A stretch of 64,000 nucleotides of DNA from CAIWHR01 sp963717695 (GCA_963717695.1 CAVQWR010000001.1:675405-739404), one strand, 5' to 3'. Shown: positions 38,832 to 48,026, counted from the stretch's first letter. Numbers and translations: made by a program. The notes: generated by a model not told the origin, from the letters alone.

Positions 38832-39755
38832 ATGCTCCGCATCTGCCACCGCAATGTTCCGCTCCTCGCATATCTGTTTCTCGTTTTCGCGAACCATGTC
38901 GCCCCGGCCACCGCGGCGGACTTCGCGACGGGATTCAAGGCGCAGTCGGTGCCGGTCGACGGGTGCACCCTGAACGTCACGACGGGAGGAAGCGGTCCCC
39001 CGGTGCTGTTGATCCACGGATATGCGGAAACGTCGCGGATGTGGGCGCCGCTGGCGATCGTGCTGGCGCCGCGCTTCACGGTCATCGCACCCGACTTGCC
39101 CGGCATCGGCGAATCTTCGATTCCGAAATCCGGCCTCGACATGAAGACCTCGGCCGAGCGGATCCACGCCGCGGTGAAGGCGCTTGGCTACACGAAGGTG
39201 CGCGTCGTCGGGCACGACATCGGGCTCATGGTCGCCTACGCCTACGCGGCGATGTATCCGCAGGAGGTCGAAAAGCTCGCGCTGATGGATGCGTTCCTGC
39301 CGGGCGTCGATGGCTGGGAAACGGTCTACAACAATCCGGGCATCTGGCATTTCCGCTTCTACGGCGCAACGCCGGAGGCGCTGGTCAAGGGCCGTGAGCG
39401 CACCTTTTTCGAACACTTCTGGAACGATTTCGCCGCGAACAAGGCACGCTCGATACCCGAAGCCGACCGGCAGGCGTACACACGGGCCTACGCCCGTCCG
39501 GGACGGATGGCTGCGGGATTCGCCTACTTTGCGTCGTTCCCCAAAACGGCCGTCGATTTCGCAGAACTGGCGCGAACCCCGCTCGCCATTCCCGTCCTTT
39601 CGATCGGCGGCGACAAGGCGAACGGCGCGGCGCTCGGCGCTCAGGCCCGGCTGGTGGCCAAGGACGTTACGGTCGTGATCCTCAAGGACGCGGGACACTG
39701 GATCATGGAAGAAAAGCCGGAAGAGACTATCTCCGCGTTGCAGGGCTTCCTGTAG
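38832..39755 (+). CDS. Secreted alpha/beta hydrolase with aspartate nucleophile (epoxide hydrolase/dehalogenase-like)
   Basis: 307 residues. A signal peptide (about 1-28, ATA) precedes the alpha/beta hydrolase core. The oxyanion HGYAE segment and nucleophile elbow VGHDIG show Asp where esterases have Ser, as in epoxide hydrolases and haloalkane/fluoroacetate dehalogenases. The catalytic His is in KDAGHWIMEE. An AGGAGG ribosome site precedes ATG 38832. Export to the periplasm is less usual for this group. Substrate unknown. Confidence 0.87.
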   Translation: MLRICHRNVPLLAYLFLVFANHVAPATAADFATGFKAQSVPVDGCTLNVTTGGSGPPVLLIHGYAETSRMWAPLAIVLAPRFTVIAPDLPGIGESSIPKSGLDMKTSAERIHAAVKALGYTKVRVVGHDIGLMVAYAYAAMYPQEVEKLALMDAFLPGVDGWETVYNNPGIWHFRFYGATPEALVKGRERTFFEHFWNDFAANKARSIPEADRQAYTRAYARPGRMAAGFAYFASFPKTAVDFAELARTPLAIPVLSIGGDKANGAALGAQARLVAKDVTVVILKDAGHWIMEEKPEETISALQGFL

Positions 39756-39831
39756 TCACGCTGCGCGGCCCTCTAGGCTTCCTGCGCGCGGTTCCAATAA
39801 CCGCTGGTACTCACATTGAAGGAGCGCGACA

Positions 39832-40098
39832 ATGCCAACCCGCTGCACCCATCTCGATTCCGTACTGACGGACGTACCGAACACGAACGGCTGCGAGGAA
39901 TGCCTCAAGATGGGGGACACGTGGGTTCACCTGCGTCTTTGCCGCACGTGCGGTCACGTCGGCTGCTGCGACCAGTCGAAGAACAAGCATGCGACGAAGC
40001 ATTTCCACGCGACGCGGCATCCCATCATGTCGTCGCTCGAGCCCGGCGAGGACTGGAGCTGGTGCTACGTCGACGAGATCGGGATGGAACTGCGCTGA
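39832..40098 (+). CDS. UBP-type zinc-finger protein
   Basis: 88-residue stand-alone zf-UBP domain. The Cys/His ligands follow the family order (CTHLD; CEEC; LCRTCGHVGCCD; HFHATRHP). In eukaryotes this finger binds the C-terminus of ubiquitin; bacteria lack ubiquitin, so the bacterial role is unknown. I recall such genes next to cNMP/thioredoxin-reductase-like flavoproteins, as here, but have not checked. Confidence 0.92.
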   Translation: MPTRCTHLDSVLTDVPNTNGCEECLKMGDTWVHLRLCRTCGHVGCCDQSKNKHATKHFHATRHPIMSSLEPGEDWSWCYVDEIGMELR

Positions 40099-40224
40099 AG
40101 CAGCGGGTACCGGCGACTGCGGCCGTCCTGCCCCGCCTGCGGCGCACCTTCGTGTCGCTCGGGTCGAGCGCATGTGCGCGCCGGCCCTTTCGCCTCGGCG
40201 CCGCTCGGGCGGACCGGCGTCGCG

Positions 40225-40662
40225 TCAGCCCGCGCGGACCACTTCCGCCTCGAGAGTTCGCGCCGCATTGAGCGAATTGGCGACGAGGCACTTCTCCTCG
40301 GACCTTTCCAGCACGGCGCGAGCCGCCTCGACATCGGTTCCGTCCGGGACGACGAGGCGCGCACGAGTCGCAAAGTGGGTGAAGCGCGTGACGCCCTCCG
40401 CACGCTGCAACGTGCCGTCGACCGTGCAGCGGAGTCCGGTCCACTCGAGCTTTGCACCCTTTGCCAGCGCGCGAAAGGTGAGGATGAAGCAATCCGCGAC
40501 GGAAGCGCAGAGCAGTGTCTCCGGCGACCACGTGCCGCCGGGACCGCCGAACTCGACGGGCGAATCGGTTTCGATGCCGTTCGGGCCGGCGGTGCCGACC
40601 GACACGATGCCGCCCGGTCCCCCGGCGGCATCGGCAACGTATTGATGAGGATAGGGTTGCAT
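40225..40662 (-). CDS. OsmC family protein (peroxide/thiol stress)
   Basis: 145 residues. The two peroxidatic/resolving cysteines are in ETLLCASVADC and SEEKCLVANSL, the usual OsmC/Ohr positions. Cytoplasmic thiol-dependent peroxidase family with unknown preferred peroxide. ATG 40662 begins MQPYPHQYVADAAGG, matching the family N-terminus; the longer frame through 40893 overlaps the DUF2892 gene. It is the second gene after DUF2892 on the minus strand. Confidence 0.9.
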   Translation of the reverse strand: MQPYPHQYVADAAGGPGGIVSVGTAGPNGIETDSPVEFGGPGGTWSPETLLCASVADCFILTFRALAKGAKLEWTGLRCTVDGTLQRAEGVTRFTHFATRARLVVPDGTDVEAARAVLERSEEKCLVANSLNAARTLEAEVVRAG

Positions 40663-40693
40663 CGATCGGTCCTGTAAAAGGTGAGATGTTCGA

Positions 40694-40897
40694 CTATCGT
40701 GCGATGCCCAGGCGCACCAGGATCTTCTCCAGCGGGCAGAAGCCGGTGAACGCGCTCTGCAGCAGGTTAGCGCCGACGAACGCGGTGAACCAGAGCCAGT
40801 TGACGTTTGCAAAGAGCGGGCTCGCGGAGACCCCGAGGGCGAGTGACACGAGCACGAACAAACCTGCGAAAACATGAACCCAGCGATCGGCATTCAT
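40694..40897 (-). CDS. DUF2892 family small membrane protein
   Basis: 67 residues with two hydrophobic helices. GFCPLEKILVRLG at the C-terminus is the DUF2892 hallmark (as in the tail of YgaP). It precedes the OsmC gene by 31 bp on the same strand. A sulfur-related or rhodanese-associated role is common for the family, but no rhodanese is here. Confidence 0.88.
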   Translation of the reverse strand: MNADRWVHVFAGLFVLVSLALGVSASPLFANVNWLWFTAFVGANLLQSAFTGFCPLEKILVRLGIAR

Positions 40898-40913
40898 TGA
40901 AATTCTCCTTGGT

Positions 40914-41108
40914 CAGGCGACACGGTTACGGTTGACGGCGAGATGGAGGACGGGGATCACGACCGGGGTCAGCAAGCTCTGCTTGTCGAGCGGACGCACC
41001 TTCAGCGCAGCGAGTTCGACAGATGCGATCGATACCGAAACGCGGCTTCGCGTTGGCAAGCTTTGCCGGCGCAGTAACGGACGCCGTAACCGCAATGACG
41101 GCGGCCAA
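40914..41108 (-). pseudogene. Possible small exported protein, frame uncertain
   Basis: The minus strand starts with a signal-peptide-like run (MAAVIAVTASVTAPAKLANA). A well-behaved C-terminal segment in another frame (VSVSIASVELAALKVRPLDK, ending in VNRNRVA and a stop at 40914) would follow if one base near 41040 were wrong. I do not recognise it. It lies just upstream of DUF2892 and OsmC on the same strand. Confidence 0.3.
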
Positions 41109-41544
41109 TCCGGTTGCCCACGACGCCCTCGCTGCTTCTGCTCCAATGAATAACCCCGCAATAATCGAACGTGACTACCGCTACGATAGACGCCAATGCC
41201 CGTCTTCTCTGTGACTTCCGTCACACTGGCCGCACGAGAGGCGCTCCGCATCGTCCGTCTGAGGTGCCGCGAACGCCCGGGGGGTGGGCGCACTTCCCCG
41301 CCAGCTGAGAATCGGGGCAGAAAAAGGCGCCCGGCTCCGCGATGCCCGACGTGTCCACTACTTCTGCCGCCAGGGCGCTCTCGCCACTGGCGGCGCGGGC
41401 CGCCACCGCCTTTCCTTCCCTTTCCGCCGCGGCACCCCGCGACGCTGGAGCGGTGCCAGAGGGCGATGGACTTCACTGGACACGGCACATGCCGACACCC
41501 GCGCCCGCCTCGAGTGTTAGCCGCGGCGACCGTACCGAATTTCG
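41109..41544. other. Region without a supported gene
   Basis: GC-rich sequence where open frames are Arg/Pro-rich and overlap on all strands. No tRNA, terminator or repeat was seen. Confidence 0.4.
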
Positions 41545-42426
41545 TCAGCGCCGCGGAATAGCCCGCGTCGCCTGCGCGAAAGCGGCGCCGATGATCCGGT
41601 CCTGCGTGTCGGTGAAAAGCGACGGGGCGGTCGTCTCGATCGCGCGGCGCGCGACGTCCCAGTCGCAATCGGCGTAGAACGCGTAGCGCAGGAGGTCGCA
41701 GGCGAACCTTATCGCCGCGCCGCCCTCGCGGCCGGCGATCGTCGTGTCGGACGCACTGTCGAGCCGGACCGTCGTGGCAAAGGGAAACGTGCAGCCGACC
41801 CGCAGCCCGTCGGTCTGCATGAGCCGCGCGTAGTGCAGGTCGAGCGGCAGCGTGGGTCCCAGCGCCAGCTCGCGCTCGAGCAGCCTCGCCACGCGCGCGA
41901 TCGCACGCCGGCTGACGAGATAGGACGAGGTCCCCGCGAACCGGTGATGGTGGAAATCGAGCACGATGACCGGCGCCGCCGCGCCCGCGTTCACCCGCTC
42001 CACGTTCCGCTCGAGCAGCCGGCGGAATTCGCTGACGAGCTCGAGCCCTACCGCGACGACCGTGTCGAGGAACACGATGTCGTATCGCGCAAGCATTCCT
42101 GAGCGGACGACTTCCCCCGCGACGGCGGCGAACCGCGACGAGAAAACGATGTCGTCTTCCGCGATGTGGAGGTGGCTCTCGCCGGAGGCAAATTGCCGCA
42201 GCACCGCGCAATGCGAGCGGAAGCATCCGATTTCGCCGGGCTCGAGGGTTGAGCCTTCGGCATCCTTCGGCCCCGCCTCGCATCCGGAGAACCTGAGGTA
42301 ATCGGAGGCGAGGCCATGCCGGTCGAGCTCGGCCTCCACGTGCGCGCGCCGCTCGACGCTACGGTCCAGGTTGATGTAGACCCCCGCGACGCCGAGCGCG
42401 GCCAGAGGAGAAGGAGCGGCAACCAT
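41545..42426 (-). CDS. Glycosyltransferase family 25 (LPS biosynthesis type)
   Basis: About 293 residues. GVYINLDRSVERRAHVEAEL at the N-terminus and IAEDDIVFSS (acidic metal-binding motif) mark GT25, the LgtB/Lex2B family that transfers galactose or related sugars to lipooligosaccharide. GEIGCFRSHCAVLRQF is the conserved donor-side segment. ATG 42426 was chosen; an in-frame start at 42510 would add 28 unconserved residues. It stands alone and divergent from the ketopantoate-reductase gene. Confidence 0.85.
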   Translation of the reverse strand: MVAAPSPLAALGVAGVYINLDRSVERRAHVEAELDRHGLASDYLRFSGCEAGPKDAEGSTLEPGEIGCFRSHCAVLRQFASGESHLHIAEDDIVFSSRFAAVAGEVVRSGMLARYDIVFLDTVVAVGLELVSEFRRLLERNVERVNAGAAAPVIVLDFHHHRFAGTSSYLVSRRAIARVARLLERELALGPTLPLDLHYARLMQTDGLRVGCTFPFATTVRLDSASDTTIAGREGGAAIRFACDLLRYAFYADCDWDVARRAIETTAPSLFTDTQDRIIGAAFAQATRAIPRR

Positions 42427-42626
42427 GGAGATGGGGAGGCCGTGGTCGTGCGGGTGCGCAACGGCGCTGACGCAGCCCGGATCCATTTGCCGTGGGATCG
42501 TGCCGGCCACGCCTCAATGAGGCATTGCAAATGATAGCGGAAACCGGTCGCAACGGCGGCGGGGTAACCCTGTGCCGGGTGCGTTATCGTATGCGCTGCG
42601 CGCGCTGCCGCGCGAAGGATGGATCC

Positions 42627-43628
42627 ATGAAAGTCTGCATCTATGGCGCGGGGGCGATCGGCGGCCTCATCGGTGCGCGCCTCGCTGCCGCGGGGAACTG
42701 CGAGGTCAGCGCCATTGCGCGGGGCGCAACGCTCGCCGCCTTGCGCGAGCGCGGCATCGTGCTCCGATCCGGGGCCGAGACGGTGCGCGCGCCGTTGCCG
42801 GCCACCGACGATCCGCGCACTCTCGGTCCGCAGGATCTCGTGATCCTCGCCGTCAAGGGCCCCGCGCTTCCCTCGGTCGCGCGCGGGATCGGTCCATTGC
42901 TCGGCGCGGACACGATGGTGCTGACGGCGATGAACGGCGTGCCATGGTGGTTCTTCGCCGGCCGCGGCGGCCCGTGCGCCGACATGCGGCTCGCGTCGGT
43001 CGATCCGGGCGGCATCGCCGGCGCCGCGATTCCGGCGCGCCATGTCATCGGATGCGTGGTCCACGCGAGCGCCTCGGTGCCCGAGCCCGGCGTCGTCGTC
43101 CACACGATCGGTCGCGGACTCATCATCGGCGAGCCCGCCGGACGCCGCTCGGCCCGGCTCGAGCGCGTCGCCGACCTGCTGACGCGCGCCGGCTTCGATG
43201 TCACCCAGTCGGACGACATCCATTACGACATCTGGTACAAGCTCTGGGGCAATCTGACGATGAATCCGATCGCCGCGCTGACCGGCGCGTCGGGCGACCG
43301 CGTCATTGCCGACCCGCTGCTGCGCGAATTCTGCTCGGCGGCGATGCGGGAGGCGGCAGAGGTCGGCGCGCGCGTCGGCTGCGCGGTGACGCAGGCACCG
43401 GACGAGCGTCACGCCATCACGCGGCAGCTCGGCGCCTTCCGGCCGTCGATGCTGCAGGATGCCGAAGCGGGGCGGCCGCTCGAGATCGACGCCATCGTCG
43501 GCGCGGTGAAGGAGATCGGCATGAGCGTCGGTGTCGCCACGCCCAGCATCGATGCGTTGCTCGGGCTCATTCGCCTGTTCGGTCGCGTGCGCGGCCTCTA
43601 TCCCGATGCTGCGCCCGAAACGATCTGA
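42627..43628 (+). CDS. 2-dehydropantoate 2-reductase family (ApbA/PanE) protein
   Basis: 333 residues. Rossmann motif GAGAIGGLIGARLA at residues 7-20, and a C-terminal helical domain with YKLWGNLTMNPIAALTG, including the conserved lysine and asparagine. PanE makes pantoate for coenzyme A, but many genomes have several paralogues of uncertain substrate, so I do not assign panE. Confidence 0.88.
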   Translation: MKVCIYGAGAIGGLIGARLAAAGNCEVSAIARGATLAALRERGIVLRSGAETVRAPLPATDDPRTLGPQDLVILAVKGPALPSVARGIGPLLGADTMVLTAMNGVPWWFFAGRGGPCADMRLASVDPGGIAGAAIPARHVIGCVVHASASVPEPGVVVHTIGRGLIIGEPAGRRSARLERVADLLTRAGFDVTQSDDIHYDIWYKLWGNLTMNPIAALTGASGDRVIADPLLREFCSAAMREAAEVGARVGCAVTQAPDERHAITRQLGAFRPSMLQDAEAGRPLEIDAIVGAVKEIGMSVGVATPSIDALLGLIRLFGRVRGLYPDAAPETI

Positions 43629-43719
43629 ATGAATGGAATCGGCCTTGCCGCATCTGTCGGGCGAACGACCCGGTCGCACGTAGAATCTCGTTATCGCGTT
43701 CGCTTTTTCGGAATCCTTC

Positions 43720-44244
43720 ATGGCGATCTATCGGCTTGGCGACGACATCCCGGTCATACCGGCCACCTGTTACGTGGCGCCGGAAGCGACCGTCATCGGT
43801 CGCGTCACTTTCGGCGAACACGTGACGGTCTGGCCCGGTGTCGTGATTCGCGCCGACAACGAGACGATCGTCGTCGGCGACAACACCAGCATCCAGGATG
43901 GCGCCGTGCTGCACGTCGACCCGGGCTGCCCGCTGACGATCGGCGTCGGCGTCACGATCGGCCATCAGGCGATGCTGCACGGGTGCAGCATCGGCGACGG
44001 CGCGCTGATCGGCATCCAGGCGATCATCCTCAACAAGGCACAGATCGGCCGCGAGTGCCTCGTCGGCGCGGGCGCGGTGGTCGGCGAAGGCAAGTCGTTT
44101 CCCGACGGTTCGCTGGTCGTCGGCGCTCCCGCCCGGCTGCTGCGGCCATTGACCGACGACGCGCTGGCAATGATGCGCGCGGGCGCCGCGACGTACGTGC
44201 GCCGCGGCGACGATTACAAGGCGCGGCTGAAGCGCATCGACTGA
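43720..44244 (+). CDS. Gamma-carbonic anhydrase family protein (YrdA/PaaY-like)
   Basis: 174 residues of left-handed beta-helix hexapeptide repeats. The three zinc histidines appear in VLHVDPG and TIGHQAMLHGC. The QDGAVLHVD and GAPARLLRPL segments are typical of YrdA/PaaY-type trimers. Activity as a carbonic anhydrase or thioesterase is not established for every member. Confidence 0.92.
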   Translation: MAIYRLGDDIPVIPATCYVAPEATVIGRVTFGEHVTVWPGVVIRADNETIVVGDNTSIQDGAVLHVDPGCPLTIGVGVTIGHQAMLHGCSIGDGALIGIQAIILNKAQIGRECLVGAGAVVGEGKSFPDGSLVVGAPARLLRPLTDDALAMMRAGAATYVRRGDDYKARLKRID

Positions 44245-44384
44245 TGCGTAGGGCGCAGCGAAGCCGCGATCGACGCGTCGCAGAGGCGGCGAGCCTTATC
44301 GCCCCCGGGGAGGTGCCCCACTGCCATCCGTCGCCGGTACAATCGCCCCAGCCGCCGGCGCCGCACGCGCCGGCACCCATCGCC

Positions 44385-44471
44385 GCCCGGGTGGTGAAAC
44401 TGGTAGACACAAGGGACTTAAAATCCCTCGGCCGCAAGGCCATGCCGGTTCGACTCCGGCCCCGGGCACCA
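44385..44471 (+). tRNA. tRNA-Leu (anticodon UAA)
   Basis: 87-nt class II tRNA: acceptor GCCCGGG/CCCGGGC, anticodon loop with TAA (GACTTAAAATCCC context), long variable arm CTCGGCCGCAAGGCCATG, T-loop GGTTCGACTCC, and encoded CCA at 44469-44471. Confidence 0.96.
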
Positions 44472-44632
44472 CCGCTCCCCTGGCGCTTCGCATCGCCATT
44501 GCGGGTTGACCGGTAGTCTGTCGACTGCACCCGCTAACGCCGATGTTCGCAATGGCGTTCCGGCCCCACGTCCGCAGCCCTTCCGTCAATCGTTGACGTC
44601 AATCAAAGCAATGTACGGCCGTTGCGCGCGTA

Positions 44633-45361
44633 ATGAATTTTCACAAGACGTGGCAGGCGGTGATTTATCGCCGTGCCGAAGGGGGTCATGTGTCGTTCCT
44701 GACGCGATTTCCAACTTCCCGTTCTATTGCCGCGATTTCGATCGGGAGGCTCGCGCCCGCGACCAGGCGGTTGATCAGACGGTGCGCCGTCGCATTCATT
44801 GGAGGGTTCATCTGTCTCGGATCGGCGGCGACGTCGTTTGCAAACCCAATTGCGATCTATCTGAACACGACCATCCACTGGGCGCCCGATTTCCCCTTCG
44901 CTCCAAGCACGGTATCCGGCGTTTCAACCGTCTTTACCGATGCGAGGGGGGGCATCTTCCATACCTTCTTCTCCAACCACGACCCACTTGCAGGGCCGAT
45001 GGACCTATCGACAAACGACGGCCCTCTCTGGATCAATCCGGGCGAGACCATTCTCTGGTCGCTTGGCGGATCGCTCTCCTCTGGCGACATCACTCTTCCT
45101 TTCTGCGCCTACGCCGGCTTCGCGGCACCGAGCGAGCCCTGCAACCCCTACGTCGCACCCATGATCCCCATCGCGACATTGATGAGCGACGACTTTGGAT
45201 CGATTTTGCTCACCGGCGCGGTATTCGCCGACGGCGTGCAGATCGGAACCTGGGTAATCCATAGCGAAGCGGGGTGGATTCCCGAACCCGCCACGCTCGC
45301 GCTGTTAGGCATCGGTCTCGCCGGGTTGGGTTTCTCGCGCCGCCGCAGGACGCACGCGTAG
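44633..45361 (+). CDS. PEP-CTERM sorting-domain protein
   Basis: 242 residues as drawn from ATG 44633; the true start may be GTG 44690. A hydrophobic leader (CAVAFIGGFICLGSAATSFA) is followed by a secreted domain I cannot assign. The C-terminus has the exosortase signal WIPEPATLALLGIGLAGLGF and a basic RRRRTHA end. Such proteins are cut and anchored by exosortase (EpsH/XrtA), usually with exopolysaccharide genes; none are in this window. Confidence 0.88.
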   Translation: MNFHKTWQAVIYRRAEGGHVSFLTRFPTSRSIAAISIGRLAPATRRLIRRCAVAFIGGFICLGSAATSFANPIAIYLNTTIHWAPDFPFAPSTVSGVSTVFTDARGGIFHTFFSNHDPLAGPMDLSTNDGPLWINPGETILWSLGGSLSSGDITLPFCAYAGFAAPSEPCNPYVAPMIPIATLMSDDFGSILLTGAVFADGVQIGTWVIHSEAGWIPEPATLALLGIGLAGLGFSRRRRTHA

Positions 45362-45390
45362 GTGCATCGCCTCATCAGCCTGAGGCCAAA

Positions 45391-45418
45391 AGAAACGGCG
45401 CCCGCAGGCGCCGTTTCT
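45391..45418. terminator. Terminator between PEP-CTERM and CHRD genes
   Basis: Perfect 12-bp stem AGAAACGGCGCC/GGCGCCGTTTCT with a CGCA loop, 30 bp after the PEP-CTERM stop and 46 bp before the end of the convergent CHRD gene. The T-run is short. Confidence 0.75.
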
Positions 45419-45463
45419 CACTTCGATTGCCCGACGACGTTCCGTCGCCGCAATTGCGCTTGA

Positions 45464-45898
45464 TCAGGGTTTCAGCTGGCCGCAGATCTCGCCGCCCTTA
45501 TTCGCGGCACTGTGCACGTTGACGTAGAGATCGCCGGCCTTGAAGGCCTTCAATTGCTCGTCGGTCAGCTTCGCGCCGGCGGGAACCTTCCAACCATTGT
45601 CGCCATTCTTCTCGAGGGGAATAATGACTTTTCCGCTGCATCCACCAGGCGAAGTGTGGATGTGCGCCATCGTGGCCGCGATACCCGTGGTGGAAATGCT
45701 GCCGCTGACCGACTTGTCGTCGGCGATCGTGATCGTTCCCGATCCCGCCGCCGTGGTGTTCACGGCCGGCACTTCCTGGGCACCCGTCAACGAAACCTTA
45801 ACGTCAGTGCCAAAGGCCGCGATCGAATAGACGCCCGCCAGCGCAAACGCGACTGCCGCCACCGTCGGCCGCAGTGCCGTCTTCAAACTGTTGTGCAT
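45464..45898 (-). CDS. CHRD-domain exported protein
   Basis: 144 residues. Signal peptide at about 1-30 (VAAVAFALAGVYSIAAFG). A CHRD fold follows, with VKVSLTGAQEVPAV, MAHIHTSPGGCSG and LYVNVHSAANKGGEICGQL. CHRD domains occur in chordin and many secreted bacterial proteins; the His-rich strands may bind metal. ATG 45898 sits behind GGAGA; ATG 45910 is the alternative. Confidence 0.87.
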   Translation of the reverse strand: MHNSLKTALRPTVAAVAFALAGVYSIAAFGTDVKVSLTGAQEVPAVNTTAAGSGTITIADDKSVSGSISTTGIAATMAHIHTSPGGCSGKVIIPLEKNGDNGWKVPAGAKLTDEQLKAFKAGDLYVNVHSAANKGGEICGQLKP

Positions 45899-46080
45899 AC
45901 GCTTCTCCATTAAGTGTCGTTTCGGGCCGACGCCCGCCTCGGTCGTTGCCCGCCGCGTGGCTATGTTACCCGCGAAAAAGCCGCGCGCCGCATCGGCGGC
46001 GCGCCCGGCCCTTCAACAACAGGAAAGCTGCAGTTTTATTCCCGTCCCGACGTCGGGGACATGCTGCGCCCGCGTCCGGG

Positions 46081-46740
46081 TCAGCGGCGACCCGAGCTCA
46101 TGCTGGCGAAGTCGTTCATCACCTTCTGCATCGATTCGAACGCCGACCCGCCCGACGACATGACCCCCTGCATCGCGGAGACGACGTTCTGCATCTTCGA
46201 CATGTCCGGCATCATCGCCATGGCCGCCTTGGCCTGCTTGACGCCCGGAAGCGTCGCCGTCTGGTCCTCGATCAGCGTGAACAGCCGCTTCTGGATCTCG
46301 ACGATGAGCTCGAACATCTCGCCCCAGTAGCGCATCGACTTTTCCATTGCTTCCTGCGCGACGCCGCGCCCGGCCGCAACCAGGGTCTGCGGATCCGATG
46401 CCTCGGTCGCGCTGCGCACTGCCTTCTTGTGCATCGCGCGCGCTTCCTCCTCGCCGGCGAACTGAAGGCGGCGCAACTTCGCCGTGCTGTCGATCGCGGC
46501 ATTGATGACGTCGAGCGCAAGGCGCGCATTGGACTTGTAGAGCTCGATCGCCTGCTCGGGCGTCAGCGCCTTCGGCATCTTGGCGAAGCCTTCCATGCCG
46601 GGCATCTCGAACGTCGGGCCGGCGGCGGCTGCCGCCTTTTTCGGCGCAGCCTTGACCCGCGGCTTCGCCTTCGCCCTCTTCGCGGCCGGCTTGGCCGGCG
46701 CGGCGCTGCTGGACTTCTTCGTTGATTTCCTGGCTGCCAT
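46081..46740 (-). CDS. Phasin family protein with Lys/Ala-rich N-terminus
   Basis: 219 residues. A long amphipathic helix (LYKSNARLALDVINAAIDST, then MEKSMRYWGEMFELIVEIQK) fits phasin-type proteins that coat polyhydroxyalkanoate granules. The first 45 residues are Lys/Ala/Pro-rich (KPAAKRAKAKPRVKAAPKKA), like the DNA-binding tail of PhaM, but here N-terminal. This suggests PHA storage in the organism; other pha genes are outside the window. Confidence 0.85.
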   Translation of the reverse strand: MAARKSTKKSSSAAPAKPAAKRAKAKPRVKAAPKKAAAAAGPTFEMPGMEGFAKMPKALTPEQAIELYKSNARLALDVINAAIDSTAKLRRLQFAGEEEARAMHKKAVRSATEASDPQTLVAAGRGVAQEAMEKSMRYWGEMFELIVEIQKRLFTLIEDQTATLPGVKQAKAAMAMMPDMSKMQNVVSAMQGVMSSGGSAFESMQKVMNDFASMSSGRR

Positions 46741-46847
46741 GACGATGCTCCTTTTGCGGTGAATGAAACGGACGAGCACGGCGTCCGAATCGGCAAAGTG
46801 AGCCTGAAAGCGGGCGCTGCGGGAAGGTAATCTTGTATTCGACGCCC

Positions 46848-47849
46848 TCAGCGCTCCGGCGTCAATACGGCAGCGCCGGCAAGCGCTCCGCTGCGCAGCT
46901 TCGCCAGTGCCGCATTGGCTTCCGACAACGGGAACGCCTCGGCGTGCACGTCGAGCGGAATCGACGCGGCCAGCGCCATGAACGCCGCGCCGTCCGCGCG
47001 CGTCAGGTTCGCGACCGAGCGCACGCTGCGCTCGCCCCACAGGAGATCGTACGGAAACGTCGGGATGTCGCTCATGTGGATACCCGCGCAGACGACGGTT
47101 CCGCCACGCGCGGTGGCGGCGAGCGCCGCGGGCACCAGTGCGCCCACCGGCGCGAAGATCAGCGCCGCATCGAGCGGCGTTGGAGGAATAGCGCCGCTGT
47201 CGCCCGCCCAGTGCACCCCCAATCGGCTTGCGAACGCCTGCGCATCGCGGTCGCCCGGTCGCGTGAACGCAAAAACGCTTCGACCCTGCGCAAGGGCGAT
47301 CTGCACGATGATGTGCGCCGCCGCACCAAAGCCGTAGATCCCGAGCGTCTGCGCGTGCCCGGCCATCGCATAGGCGCGGTAGCCAATCAGGCCGGCGCAC
47401 AGGAGCGGCGCGGCGTGCACGTCGTCGTAGCGATCGGGCAGCGGCAGGACATACCGCGCGTCGGCAACCGCGTATTCCGCGTAGCCGCCGTCGATCCGAT
47501 AACCGGTGAAGCGCGCGTCGGCGCAGAGATTCTCGCGACCGGACGTGCAGTAGCGGCAGGTTCCGCAGGTGCTCCCCAGCCAGGGAACACCCACGCGCGT
47601 GCCGGGTGCCGGTGCGTTGACGCCCTCGCCAAGGGCGGCGACGCGGCCGACGATTTCGTGGCCGGGAATCACCGGCACCTTCGGAACGGGCAATTCGCCG
47701 TCGACGAGGTGGAGATCGGTGCGGCAGACGCCGCAGGCGCGCACTTCGAGCAGGATCTCGCCGCGGCCGGGCTCGGGCCGCGGCAGCTCGCGCAGGACGA
47801 GCGGACGATTCGGGCCGTCGCACACCATCGCCTGCATCGTCGGGCCCAT
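46848..47849 (-). CDS. Zinc-dependent alcohol dehydrogenase (AdhP-like MDR)
   Basis: 333 residues. Catalytic zinc site in ACGVCRTDLH and GHE, structural zinc in CGTCRYCTSGRENLC, and a GxGxxA-type cofactor site in IYGFGAAAH, slightly altered from GxGxxG. Family of NAD(P)-dependent alcohol dehydrogenases; the substrate is not inferable. It sits 107 bp upstream of the phasin gene on the same strand. Confidence 0.9.
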   Translation of the reverse strand: MGPTMQAMVCDGPNRPLVLRELPRPEPGRGEILLEVRACGVCRTDLHLVDGELPVPKVPVIPGHEIVGRVAALGEGVNAPAPGTRVGVPWLGSTCGTCRYCTSGRENLCADARFTGYRIDGGYAEYAVADARYVLPLPDRYDDVHAAPLLCAGLIGYRAYAMAGHAQTLGIYGFGAAAHIIVQIALAQGRSVFAFTRPGDRDAQAFASRLGVHWAGDSGAIPPTPLDAALIFAPVGALVPAALAATARGGTVVCAGIHMSDIPTFPYDLLWGERSVRSVANLTRADGAAFMALAASIPLDVHAEAFPLSEANAALAKLRSGALAGAAVLTPER

Positions 47850-48026
47850 CGTGACACGGTCCTCCGAAGCCTTTACCGAACGCCTATCGTACGCCCGGCG
47901 AACGCGCGCCCGTTGATGCGGGTCAAGCCGGCCGGCGCCATCGAGAGAACGCCGGGCGGTGCCATCGCAGCGACATGCCGTGGCTGAAGTGTCCGTGCGC
48001 GAAAGGTCCCCTCACCGCATTCACGT

